64,000 nt of DNA from Actinophytocola sp963825445 (GTDB taxonomy: Bacteria; Actinomycetota; Actinomycetes; Mycobacteriales; Pseudonocardiaceae), in NCBI GenBank assembly GCA_963825445.1, contig CAWGTM010000020.1, positions 866,463 through 930,462 on the forward strand, read 5' to 3'. Below, piece after piece: positions 52,975 to 61,272 of this stretch; within the stretch, counting starts at the first letter, position 1, and every line of letters starts with the position of its first letter. A program made the position numbers and the translations under genes. The notes under the pieces are model-generated. The model saw only the letters and a list, made by a program, of their open reading frames with translations, searched no databases and had not been told where the DNA came from.

Positions 52975-54018
52975 GTGGCGACGAAGGCAGTGGAGTTCGA
53001 GGTCGGGCCGCGGACTGTGCGGGTGTCGAGTCCGGACAAGCCGTACTTCCCCGATCTGGGAATCACCAAGTCGGACGTGGTCCGGTACTTCCTGTCCGTG
53101 GGCGACGGGATCCTCGGGGCACTGCGAGACCGGCCGACCACCCTCGAACGCTGGCCGGGCGGGGTGTTCGAAGGGGCGAAGCTCTCCACCCGCGCGGACA
53201 ACCGGGGCGACGCGTTCTACCAGAAGCGCGTGCCCAAAGGGGCGCCCGACTACGTGGAAACGGCGCGCATCAAGTTCCCCAGCGGCCGGCCGGCCGACGA
53301 GGTCTGCCCGAGCGAGCTGGCGGTCGTCGTGTGGGCGGTCAACCTCGGCACGCTGACGTTCCACCCGTGGCCCGTCCGCCGCCCCGAACTCGACCAGCCC
53401 GACCAGCTGCGCATCGACCTCGACCCGCAGCCGGGCACCGACTTCTCCCACGCCGTGCCGGTGGCCTACGAGCTGCGCGACATCCTCGGCGAGCTGGGCC
53501 TGGAGGGGTTCCCGAAGACGTCCGGCGGTCGCGGCCTGCACGTGTACGTGCCGATCGAGCCGCGGTGGAGCTTCGTGGAGGCACGCCGCGCGGTCATCGC
53601 GCTCGGCCGCGAACTGGAGCGGCGGATGCCCGACCAGGTGACCATGAGCTGGTGGAAGGAGGAGCGCGGCGAGCGGATCTTCATCGACTTCAACCAGATG
53701 GCCCGCGACCGCACCATCGCCTGCGCCTACTCCGTCCGGCCGACCCCCCGCGCCCAGGTCTCCGCGCCCGTGACCTGGGACGAGCTGCCCGACATCGCCC
53801 CCGCCGACTTCACGGTGCTGACCATGCCGGACCGGTTCGCGTCGGTCGGCGACCTGCACGCGGCCGTCGCGGAGAAGGCGTTCTCACTGGAGCCGCTGCT
53901 GGAGCTGGTGGCCACCCAGGAGGCCGACGGCCTCGGCGACCTGCCCTACCCGCCGGAGTACCCGAAGATGCCGGGCGAGCCCAAGCGGGTTCAGCCGTCG
54001 AAGGCTCGTCCCGAATAG
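52975..54018 (+). CDS. LigD-type NHEJ polymerase domain, stand-alone
   Basis: 347 residues from GTG. SSPDKPYFPDLGITKSDVVR, RVPKGAPDYVETARIKFPSG, RIDLDPQPGTDFSHAV (catalytic acids) and TSGGRGLHVYVPI are the archaeo-eukaryotic primase-like PolDom of LigD. It fills and extends DNA ends in non-homologous end joining. In many bacteria it is fused to the ligase; here the ligase is a separate gene at 56.5 kb. No ku gene is seen in the window. Confidence 0.92.
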   Translation: MATKAVEFEVGPRTVRVSSPDKPYFPDLGITKSDVVRYFLSVGDGILGALRDRPTTLERWPGGVFEGAKLSTRADNRGDAFYQKRVPKGAPDYVETARIKFPSGRPADEVCPSELAVVVWAVNLGTLTFHPWPVRRPELDQPDQLRIDLDPQPGTDFSHAVPVAYELRDILGELGLEGFPKTSGGRGLHVYVPIEPRWSFVEARRAVIALGRELERRMPDQVTMSWWKEERGERIFIDFNQMARDRTIACAYSVRPTPRAQVSAPVTWDELPDIAPADFTVLTMPDRFASVGDLHAAVAEKAFSLEPLLELVATQEADGLGDLPYPPEYPKMPGEPKRVQPSKARPE

Positions 54019-54026
54019 CCCACCGA

Positions 54027-54515
54027 CTAGAACGTGAGCGCCCAGGGCTGGCAGCCGGCGACCTCCACCAGTTCGTCCGGGGCGAGCGTGAGGGTGCCCG
54101 GCCCGGACACCACGCCGTCGTCGAGCACCTCACCGGTCGTGGTGGACGAGCGCGTCCAGTAGCAGCCGCCGCCGTTGGAACCGTCGGGTCCCGCGGTGCG
54201 GAAGGTGCCGGGTACGACGCTCACGCCGACCTGGTGCAGCCCGTTGACCAGCTGGACGGCCGGTCCGGCGGGCGGGGCGGCGACGGTCACCGTGGCGGTC
54301 ACCGTGCTGGTCTCGACCTGCACGACGGTCAGCGTCGTCTGCCCTCCCGCTGCCGGTGTCACGCCGGGATCGTCGCTGGACACGGTGCCGAAGATCGCCG
54401 CGACCGCGGTGACGACCGCACCCGCGACCGCGAGAACCAGCCACGGCCAGATCGGCCAGCGGCGCTGCTGAGGCTGTTCGTCCGACGTCTCGTCGTTCGT
54501 CTGGTCGATCGTCAC
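54027..54515 (-). CDS. Membrane-anchored exported protein, unknown
   Basis: 162 residues from GTG 54515 with GAGGAG upstream. A cytoplasmic polar leader (DQTNDETSDEQPQQRR), one membrane helix (WPWLVLAVAGAVVTAVAAIF), a Thr/Val-rich linker (VVQVETSTVTATVTVAAPP) and a small extracellular domain with two cysteines (GGGCYWTRSS, EVAGCQPWALTF). No known family recognised. Confidence 0.7.
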   Translation of the reverse strand: MTIDQTNDETSDEQPQQRRWPIWPWLVLAVAGAVVTAVAAIFGTVSSDDPGVTPAAGGQTTLTVVQVETSTVTATVTVAAPPAGPAVQLVNGLHQVGVSVVPGTFRTAGPDGSNGGGCYWTRSSTTTGEVLDDGVVSGPGTLTLAPDELVEVAGCQPWALTF

Positions 54516-54672
54516 CGGCCAAGACTCCTCGTTCGATGCCCTGGCGTCGTCCCTGTTCACCGAACTGTTACCTGGTCTCGGACGTGACCACAGGTTTCCT
54601 TGCGCGCGGTTGCTTTCCGCCCAACCACAAGGAAGCATCGAAGCCAAGGAACGAGCCGTGCGAGGAGTCGAG

Positions 54673-54873
54673 GTGACCGTGACCAAGCCCTATGTGGTGC
54701 GCTACGTCGGCGGCCCGCTCGACGGCCGGGTGGACAAGTTGCCCGACCTGTCGGAGGAACCGCGCGACACGGTCACCCACGTCCACCTGCACGAGGGCCC
54801 GAAGATCGTCCACCACTACGACCTGAACTACGCGGTGGAGTACGGCTGCGAGTACGTCGTGCGCGAGGCCTGA
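54673..54873 (+). CDS. Small conserved-looking cytosolic protein
   Basis: 66 residues from GTG 54673 (RBS GAGGAG 8 bp upstream; an in-frame GTG also at 54658). VRYVGGPLDGRVDKLPDLSE and YDLNYAVEYGCEYVVREA look like a small beta-rich unit found as a hypothetical protein in actinomycetes. Function unknown. Confidence 0.6.
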   Translation: MTVTKPYVVRYVGGPLDGRVDKLPDLSEEPRDTVTHVHLHEGPKIVHHYDLNYAVEYGCEYVVREA

Positions 54874-54905
54874 CTCACGGAGAACTCACGGAGAACTCAC
54901 GGAGG
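54872..54905. repeat. 11-bp tandem repeat over the hydrolase stop codon
   Basis: CTCACGGAGAA CTCACGGAGAA CTCACGGAGG: on the minus strand CGTGAGTTCTC units. The stop codon (54897-54899) of the minus-strand hydrolase lies in the array. Same core CGTGAGT and same unit length as the array at 50.84 kb. Confidence 0.7.
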
Positions 54906-56433
54906 GCACACGGTCCCGTCGCTCGGAATGGCCGCGTCCTTCATAAAAGCGGCCATGGCGTTCGTGGCGCACGGCGAGAAGCCGAGAGCCCCGTGCCCGC
55001 CGCCCTGCCAGGAGATGAACACCCCGGAGCTGAGCTGCTGTGCCGCCCGCTCCGTGCCCTCCACCGGAGTGACCGCGTCGCTCGCCGTGCCGATCACCAG
55101 GATCGGTGGGGCGCCACGCGCGGTGGGGCTCGACAGGGGCGCGTCCGGCAGGGTCCACGGGCCGCAGTCGGTCAGCCGCTGCGCCGTCAGCCCCCCGAAC
55201 AGCGGGTACAGCGACTGCCACTCCGACGCGGTCGTCGTGATCTGCTCCGGCGTCAGGCGCGTCTCGGTGTCGTTGCAGCCGATCACCAGCGCCGCGTCGA
55301 GGGTCGGCGCCTGCACCTCACTGCCCAGCACCACCGGCGTCAACAGCGCGGCCAGCGGACCCGGGTCGCCGCCACGCGCCGCGGCGAGCGCGCTGCTCAG
55401 CGCCGGCCACTTCGCCCGGTCGGACAGCCCGATGACCACCGCGTGCAGTGCCGAGCCGGCCGTGATCCGCAGCATCCCGGGCAGCGGACGGTCCCGCAGC
55501 TGCCCCAGCAGCGTGGTCAGCGCCTTCTCGGGATCGGCGCCCAGTTCGCAGGCGCGGCGCACGCAGTCGGCGGCGAACGCGTCGAACGCGGCCTCCGCGC
55601 CCTTCGCCACGCCCTCCAGGATGGTCGCGGCGTCCGTCGTCGGGTCGGGCACGCCGTCGAGCACCAGCCGACCGACGCGGCCGGGGAAGCGGTCGGCGTA
55701 CACGCTGACCACCCGCGAACCCTCGCCGTGGCCGATGGCGTTGAGCCGGGTGATGCCCAGTTCCTCACGCAACGTCTCGAGGTCGGCGGCCGAGCGCCAC
55801 GTGTCGAGTGCGGGCAGCTGGTCCTCCAGCAGGATCGCGCACTGCTGACCGGCCGTCTGCGCGGCCCGCAGCCAGCCACTCACGTCCAGGTCGGCCGGAT
55901 CCGCGTCCACCAGGGCCCGCCGGACCTCGTCCGGCACGCAGTTGGGCGCCGCCGAGTTGCCGGTGCCCCGGCGATCCAGGCCGATCAGCGTGAAGTCCGC
56001 GAAGAACGACTGCGGTAGCGACGCGGCCAGCCGCGCGGCGTACACCGTGCCCGGCAGCCCGTCGACGTCGTTCACCACGACCACCGGAACCGGCCCGTCG
56101 CCCGCACGCAGCAGCTGCAGTCGGGCCATGCCCCGGCCGGGCGCGTAGGGCGAGTCGAGCACGCTGTTGATCCGGCCGCAGTCGATCGGCAGCCAGGCCG
56201 GCGGCGGCTGCTCGGCGAGGTTCGCCGTGACCTCCTCCGAGCACTCCTTCCACTCGACGTCGGAGTCCAGCTCCTCGAGCGGCGGCACGTTCGTGGTGGC
56301 GGTCTGCGGGGTGGACGGACTGCCGCCACCCTCGGTTGACCACGATCTCCGGGCGGTTCGACGGCCCGGCCGTACACGCACCGAGAACGGCGAGCAGGAC
56401 GACCAGCACAGCGGCTCGCGCAAGCCCGGTCAT
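54897..56433 (-). CDS. Secreted TAP-like alpha/beta hydrolase lipoprotein, one frameshift
   Basis: From ATG 56433: lipoprotein signal MTGLARAAVLVVLLAVLGAC (lipobox LGAC), then an extra A near 56337 shifts the frame to EGGGSPSTPQTATTNVPPLE. The rest is an S33/TAP-like tripeptidyl-aminopeptidase fold: DRRGTGNSAAPNC, nucleophile IGHGEGSRVVSVYADRFPG, and His in WQGGGHGALGFSPCATNAM. About 510 residues. Expected on the outer membrane face, cleaving peptides or esters. The nucleophile elbow is G-H-G-E-G instead of the usual G-x-S-x-G, so the canonical serine is missing and activity is doubtful. Confidence 0.7.
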
Positions 56434-56525
56434 GTCCCTCGCTCTCCGTGAAGATTCCTGACGCGCAGCGTCGCACGCCGCGAGTGAGGCTCACGTGAGC
56501 AGCGGTCATGAGGGAGACTGTGCCC

Positions 56526-57590
56526 GTGCAGCTGCCTGTGATGCCTCCGGTCTCGCCCATGTTGGCAAAGGCCGTCGCGAAGATCCCACCCGGCCAGTTC
56601 TACGAGCCCAAGTGGGACGGTTTCCGATCGATCATCTTCCGCGACGGCGACGACGTCGAGATCGGCAGCCGCAACGAACGTCCGATGACCAGGTACTTTC
56701 CCGAGGTCGTCGAGGCGGTGAAGGCCAACCTGCCGCCGAGGTGCGTGATCGACGGCGAGATCGTCGTCGCGAGCACCGAGAAGCAGGGCCTCGACTGGGA
56801 CGCGCTCCAGCAGCGCATCCACCCGGCGGCCAGCCGGGTGAAGCTGCTGAGCGAACAGACCCCGGCGAGCTTCATCGCGTTCGACCTGCTCGCGCTGGGC
56901 GACGAGTCCTACCTGGAGCGCCCGTTCAGCGAACGCCGCGCGGCCCTGGAGAAGGCGCTGGCCCCCGCGAAGGCGCCGGTCCACCTGACCCTGGGCACCA
57001 CGGACATCGACACCGCCCAGAAGTGGTTCGAACTGTTCGAGGGCGCCGGCCTGGACGGTCTCATCGCGAAGACCCTCGACGACCTGTACGAGCCCGACAA
57101 GCGGATCATGAAGAAGATCAAGCACGAGCGCACGGCCGACTGCGTGCTGGCCGGCTACCGCGTGCACAAGTCCGGCCCCGACGCCATCGGCTCGCTCCTG
57201 CTGGGCCTGTACAACGAAGAGGGCAACCTGGCGTCGGTCGGCGTGGTCGGCGCCTTCCCCATGGCCCGCCGCAAGGAACTGATGATCGAACTGGCCCCTC
57301 TGGTCACCACGTTCGACGAACACCCGTGGGCCTGGGCGGCTCACGAGGCGGGGGAGCGCACGCCCCGCAAGAACGAAACGAGCCGCTGGAACGCGGGCAA
57401 GGACCTGTCGTTCATCCCCCTACGCCCGGAGCGGGTCCTGGAGGTGCGCTACGACCACATGGAAGGCCCCCGCTTCCGGCACACCACCCAGTTCAACAGG
57501 TGGCGCCCGGACCGCGACCCCGAGTCGTGCACCTACGCCCAACTGGAACAACCGGTCCGCTTCGACATCGCCGACATCCTCAAGCCCTAG
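56526..57590 (+). CDS. ATP-dependent DNA ligase (LigC/LigD-ligase type)
   Basis: 354 residues from GTG 56526, which follows AGGGAGACTGTGCCC; a ATG at 56508 is in frame but the RBS overlaps it. The nucleotidyltransferase lysine is in FYEPKWDGFRSII; further motifs are IDGEIVVAS, FIAFDLLALG, DGLIAKTLDDLYEPD and KKIKHERTADCVLAGY. The C-terminal OB fold runs from about residue 225. With the PolDom gene at 53.0 kb it supplies the split NHEJ parts. Confidence 0.92.
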   Translation: MQLPVMPPVSPMLAKAVAKIPPGQFYEPKWDGFRSIIFRDGDDVEIGSRNERPMTRYFPEVVEAVKANLPPRCVIDGEIVVASTEKQGLDWDALQQRIHPAASRVKLLSEQTPASFIAFDLLALGDESYLERPFSERRAALEKALAPAKAPVHLTLGTTDIDTAQKWFELFEGAGLDGLIAKTLDDLYEPDKRIMKKIKHERTADCVLAGYRVHKSGPDAIGSLLLGLYNEEGNLASVGVVGAFPMARRKELMIELAPLVTTFDEHPWAWAAHEAGERTPRKNETSRWNAGKDLSFIPLRPERVLEVRYDHMEGPRFRHTTQFNRWRPDRDPESCTYAQLEQPVRFDIADILKP

Positions 57591-58039
57591 TCTTCAGCTC
57601 CAGTCTCGAGTGGATAGTCGTAGCGGATGAACCCCTTGAAGCGCGCCACCGTGTCATACAGCGCGCGGGCCGGGGCGTTGTCCTGCCTGGTGAGCCAGTA
57701 GAGGCGGGCGGCGCCGCGCTTCCGCGACGCGATCGCCACCTCCTCGATCAGCGCCCGGGCCGCGCCCTGACCTCGCGCCGCCTCGCCGACGAACAGGTCC
57801 TGGAGATAGCAGGAGTCCGCCGACCAGAAGGTGGCGTGGAACAGGTAGTGCGTGATTCCGACGAGCCGCCCGTCCAGCCGCGCCCCGATGCCGTGCAGGT
57901 CCTCGTCGCTCAGCAGCCGGCGCCAGGTCTGGTCGTACCTCTCGTCCGGCTCCTCGGTCTCGTAGAACGCCTTGTAGCCGCGTGCCAGCTCTTCCCACGC
58001 GACGCGGTCCTCCGGACGTAACGGGCCGACCTCGATCAT
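57587..58039 (-). CDS. GNAT-family N-acetyltransferase
   Basis: 150 residues: PLRPEDRVAWEELARGYKAF, CYLQDLFVGEAARGQGAARA (acetyl-CoA loop Q/R-G-x-G/A), LYWLTRQDNAPARALYDTVA. Typical of small-molecule or aminoglycoside-like acetyltransferases. Substrate unknown. Ends against the ligase stop. Confidence 0.85.
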   Translation of the reverse strand: MIEVGPLRPEDRVAWEELARGYKAFYETEEPDERYDQTWRRLLSDEDLHGIGARLDGRLVGITHYLFHATFWSADSCYLQDLFVGEAARGQGAARALIEEVAIASRKRGAARLYWLTRQDNAPARALYDTVARFKGFIRYDYPLETGAED

Positions 58040-58048
58040 GAAACCACT

Positions 58049-59674
58049 CTAGCGGGCCCGTCGCACCCGGCCCTCGTCCCACACCGGACCGTCCACTTCG
58101 GACACCTGACCGTCCGAGCGGAACACCACGTACCGGTCGAACGAGCGCGCGAACCACCGGTCGTGCGTCACCGCCAGCACCGTGCCCTCGAACGCCTCGA
58201 GGGCGTCCTGCAGCGCCTCGGCCGACGTGAGGTCCAGGTTGTCGGTCGGCTCGTCGAGCAGCAGCAACGTCGCGCCCGACAGCTCCAGCAACAGGATCTG
58301 GAACCTCGCCTGCTGCCCACCGGACAACGTCTCGAACCGCTGCTCCCGGCTGCCGGCCAGGCCGTAGCGGCTGAGCACCGACGACGCGCGGCCCTGGTCC
58401 ATGCCCTCGCGGTCGCCGTCACCGCGCCACAGGATGTCGATCAGCTGCTTGCCGACCCACTCCGGATGCTCGTGCGTCTGCGCGAACAGCCCGGGCACCA
58501 CGCGCGCGCCGAGCCGCGCGGTTCCCGTGTGCGCCACGGGATCGCCGGCCAGCAGCCGCAGGAAGTGGCTCTTGCCGGAGCCGTTGGAGCCCAGCACGCC
58601 CACCCGGTCGCCGAAGAAGATCTCCAGGTCGAACGGCCGCATGAGCCCGGTCAGCTCGAGCGACTCGCACGTGATGGTGCGCAGCCCGGTCCGCCCGCCA
58701 CGTAGCCGAGGGCGCACCCGCTCCTCGCGCGGCGGCAACGGCGGCGCGCCGGACTCCTCGAACTTCCGCAACCGGGTCTGCGCGGCCTTGTACCGGCCCG
58801 CCAGCACGTCGCTGATCATCGCCGCCTGTTGCAGCGACCGCACCAGCTCCTTCAGCTTCTCGTGCTCCTCGTCCCACCGCCGGCGCAGCTCGGCCATCCG
58901 GTCCCAGCGCGCGACCCGCGCCTCGTGCCAGGTGCCGAAACCGCCGCCGTGCACCCAGGTGGTGGCGCCCTCCAGCGTCACGATGTGAGTGGCGGCGCTC
59001 GCCAGCAGTTCGCGGTCGTGGCTGACGAGCAGCACGGCCTTGCCGGACTCGGCGAGCCGCGACTCCAGCCACCGTTTGCCCGGCACGTCGAGGTAGTTGT
59101 CCGGTTCGTCCAGCAACAGCACCTGTTCGCGCCCGGACAGCAGCGCCTCCAGGACCAGGCGTTTCTGCTCGCCGCCCGACAGCGTGCGGACCTCGCGGAA
59201 CCGGGCGCGGTCGAACGGCACGCCCAACGCGGCGACGGTCACCGTGTCCCAGAGGACCTCGGCGTCGTAGCCGCCCGCCTCGCCCCAGGTGTGCAGTGCG
59301 TTCGCGTAGCGCAGCTGGGTGGGCTCGTCGTCGGTGCGCATCATGGCGAGTTCGGCGTCCTCGAGCCCGGCGGCCGCGGCCCGAAGCGGCGCCGGCGCGA
59401 CGGCCAGCAGCAGGTCGCGGACCGTGCGGTCGTCGCGGACCGATCCGATGAACTGCGGCATCACGGCGAGGCCACCCTGGACGGTCACGCCGCCCTCGAC
59501 CGCCGACAGCTCGCCGGACAGGATCCGCAGCAGCGTGGTCTTGCCGGCGCCGTTCGCTCCCACGAGCGCCACGACCTGGCCGCCGCCCACCCGGAACGAG
59601 ACGTCGCCGAACAGCCGCCGACCGTCATCCAGTCGGTGGCCCAGCCCGTTCGCCTCGAGGAATCCCGCACCCAC
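58049..59674 (-). CDS. ABC-F ATPase (ribosome-acting, antibiotic-resistance type possible)
   Basis: 541 residues from GTG 59674. Two ATPase domains: Walker A GANGAGKTT, signature LSGGEQKR, Walker B LLLDEPDNYLD; second Walker A GSNGSGKS, LSGGQQAR, LLLLDEPTDNLD. The central linker (VRSLQQAAMISDVLAGRYKA) is the P-site interacting arm region. ABC-F proteins act on the ribosome, either in translation control or drug release; which kind is not decidable here. No membrane segments. Confidence 0.92.
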   Translation of the reverse strand: MGAGFLEANGLGHRLDDGRRLFGDVSFRVGGGQVVALVGANGAGKTTLLRILSGELSAVEGGVTVQGGLAVMPQFIGSVRDDRTVRDLLLAVAPAPLRAAAAGLEDAELAMMRTDDEPTQLRYANALHTWGEAGGYDAEVLWDTVTVAALGVPFDRARFREVRTLSGGEQKRLVLEALLSGREQVLLLDEPDNYLDVPGKRWLESRLAESGKAVLLVSHDRELLASAATHIVTLEGATTWVHGGGFGTWHEARVARWDRMAELRRRWDEEHEKLKELVRSLQQAAMISDVLAGRYKAAQTRLRKFEESGAPPLPPREERVRPRLRGGRTGLRTITCESLELTGLMRPFDLEIFFGDRVGVLGSNGSGKSHFLRLLAGDPVAHTGTARLGARVVPGLFAQTHEHPEWVGKQLIDILWRGDGDREGMDQGRASSVLSRYGLAGSREQRFETLSGGQQARFQILLLELSGATLLLLDEPTDNLDLTSAEALQDALEAFEGTVLAVTHDRWFARSFDRYVVFRSDGQVSEVDGPVWDEGRVRRAR

Positions 59675-59810
59675 ACAGGAGATGGTCCGGCACGGCCCCC
59701 GTTCACGCGAATGGATTTCGGGACTCGCCGAGGGGGAGGGCTTGCGCCGCAGTGAGACCAAGGCGGTACGCTGCGTAGCCTGCGAGGGCCTGCTGCGACG
59801 GAAGGGATTG

Positions 59811-59981
59811 GTGTTGACCGACACTCCGATCTACGACCAGATCCGCCAGGAGCTCGAGGCTGGTGCCGGCCGAGCTGACCCGTTCACGTCGCGGAGATCC
59901 TCCCGCGCCGGTGACGAGGGCGGCGAGTCGGTTTCGGTCTGGGCGCTCGTGAACCAACACCGGAACGGCAAACACCGCTGA
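59811..59981 (+). CDS. Small hypothetical protein upstream of the RibD-like reductase
   Basis: 56 residues (GTG 59811 or TTG 59814): LTDTPIYDQIRQELEAGAGR then a Ser/Arg/Gly-rich stretch ending VNQHRNGKHR. Only 4 bp before the next ATG, so it is likely translated in the same operon. No known function. Confidence 0.6.
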   Translation: MLTDTPIYDQIRQELEAGAGRADPFTSRRSSRAGDEGGESVSVWALVNQHRNGKHR

Positions 59982-59985
59982 TCCG

Positions 59986-60723
59986 ATGTTCATCCTGGAA
60001 CCCGGTGGCGCGGTGGACGGCCGCGCGCTGGAAGAGATCTACGCCTACCCCGACCCCCTGAGTCGGCCGTGGGTGCAGGTCAACTTCGTGAGCAGCGTCG
60101 ATGGCGCCGCCACCGCTTCCGGGAAGTCCGCCGGCCTGTCGAGCCCTGCTGACAAACAGATCTTCGCGCTCGGCCGCGATCTGGCCGACGTGGTCCTGGT
60201 CGGTGCGGGCACCGCGCTCGTCGAGAACTACCGCGGTATCAAGCGAACCGAGCTGCGCGCCGAACGCCGTGAGCGGCTGGGACTGTCCGAGGTGCCGCCG
60301 ATCGCCGTGGTCACCGGCCGATGCTCGATCGACCCGGCATCGGCGCTGGTCAACGAGACCCTCGTGCCCCTGATCGTGCTCACCACCGAGGCGGCCCCGG
60401 CCGACCGGCGCGCGGCGCTGGCCGACGCGGGCGCGGACGTGGTCGTCGCGGGTGACGAGCGCGTCGACCCGCACCGAGCGCTGGACGCGCTGGCGGAGCG
60501 TGGCCTGTTCCGGGTGTGCTGCGAGGGTGGTCCCACCCTGTTCGGCGACCTGATCGCGGCGGGCCTAGTGGATCAACTGTGCCTGACGGTGGCCCCGCTG
60601 CTGGCGGGCGCGGGTGCCCTGCGCATCGCGAACGGCGCCGGTCGTCCCCAGCCGCTGGGTCTGACGCTGGCGTCGGTCCTCACGGACGACGACTTCCTGA
60701 TGCTGCGCTACCGCCGGGCCTAG
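59986..60723 (+). CDS. RibD C-terminal-like pyrimidine reductase
   Basis: 245 residues: VQVNFVSSVDGAATASGKSA, FALGRDLADVVLVGAGTALV, RVCCEGGPTLFGDLIAAGLV and LCLTVAPLLAGAGALRI match the RibD/HTP-reductase domain, which reduces the ribosylaminopyrimidine intermediate in riboflavin synthesis with NADPH. No deaminase domain is fused. It stands away from other rib genes, so an alternative role (F420/other pteridine reduction) is possible. Confidence 0.85.
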   Translation: MFILEPGGAVDGRALEEIYAYPDPLSRPWVQVNFVSSVDGAATASGKSAGLSSPADKQIFALGRDLADVVLVGAGTALVENYRGIKRTELRAERRERLGLSEVPPIAVVTGRCSIDPASALVNETLVPLIVLTTEAAPADRRAALADAGADVVVAGDERVDPHRALDALAERGLFRVCCEGGPTLFGDLIAAGLVDQLCLTVAPLLAGAGALRIANGAGRPQPLGLTLASVLTDDDFLMLRYRRA

Positions 60724-61169
60724 ATGTCCAGGATGCGGGCGCCCGGCATGGGGATGTCGTGCAGCATCAGGCGGCTGCGGACCTCCCGGACGCCATGGGT
60801 CTGCTTCAGTTCCGCCAGGATGCGTTCGAACTCCGTGGTGTCCGTGCAGGCCAGGCGGATCTGGTAGTCGTACTCGCCGGTGACGCGGTAGGCCTCGACG
60901 ATCTGCGGGATGCTCGCCAGGTTCTGGTGGAAGACCTCGTTGTCGTAGCCCTCGCGCAGGCGCAGGTCGCTGATGAGGATCAGCGGGCGGCCGATCGCCT
61001 GGTAGTCCAGCGCCGCGTGATAGCCGCGCAGGACGCCCGACGATCGCAGCCGGCGTACTCGGTCGGCCGTGGTGTTCGCGGACAGTCGGACCGCGCGGCC
61101 CAGTTCCTGGTAGGTCAGGCGGGCGTCGTCGAGCAACAGGGCGACCAGTTGACGATCGATCGCATCCAT
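60720..61169 (-). CDS. Lrp/AsnC-family transcriptional regulator
   Basis: 149 residues. DNA-binding MDAIDRQLVALLLDDARLTY and ELGRAVRLSANTTADRVRRL, ligand RAM domain from about 65 (YDYQIRLACTDTTEFERILA). Start at 61169. It lies near ornithine aminotransferase and may control it, as Lrp proteins often govern amino-acid catabolism. Confidence 0.9.
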   Translation of the reverse strand: MDAIDRQLVALLLDDARLTYQELGRAVRLSANTTADRVRRLRSSGVLRGYHAALDYQAIGRPLILISDLRLREGYDNEVFHQNLASIPQIVEAYRVTGEYDYQIRLACTDTTEFERILAELKQTHGVREVRSRLMLHDIPMPGARILDI

Positions 61170-61272
61170 CTCGGCATCCTCGCAGTTTGGCCGAGTATAT
61201 CTCGGTGCATGGCGTCTTCGTCTCGAGAAGTCCGAGCCACAATCGGCCGGATGGCGACGAGCATCAGGACAT

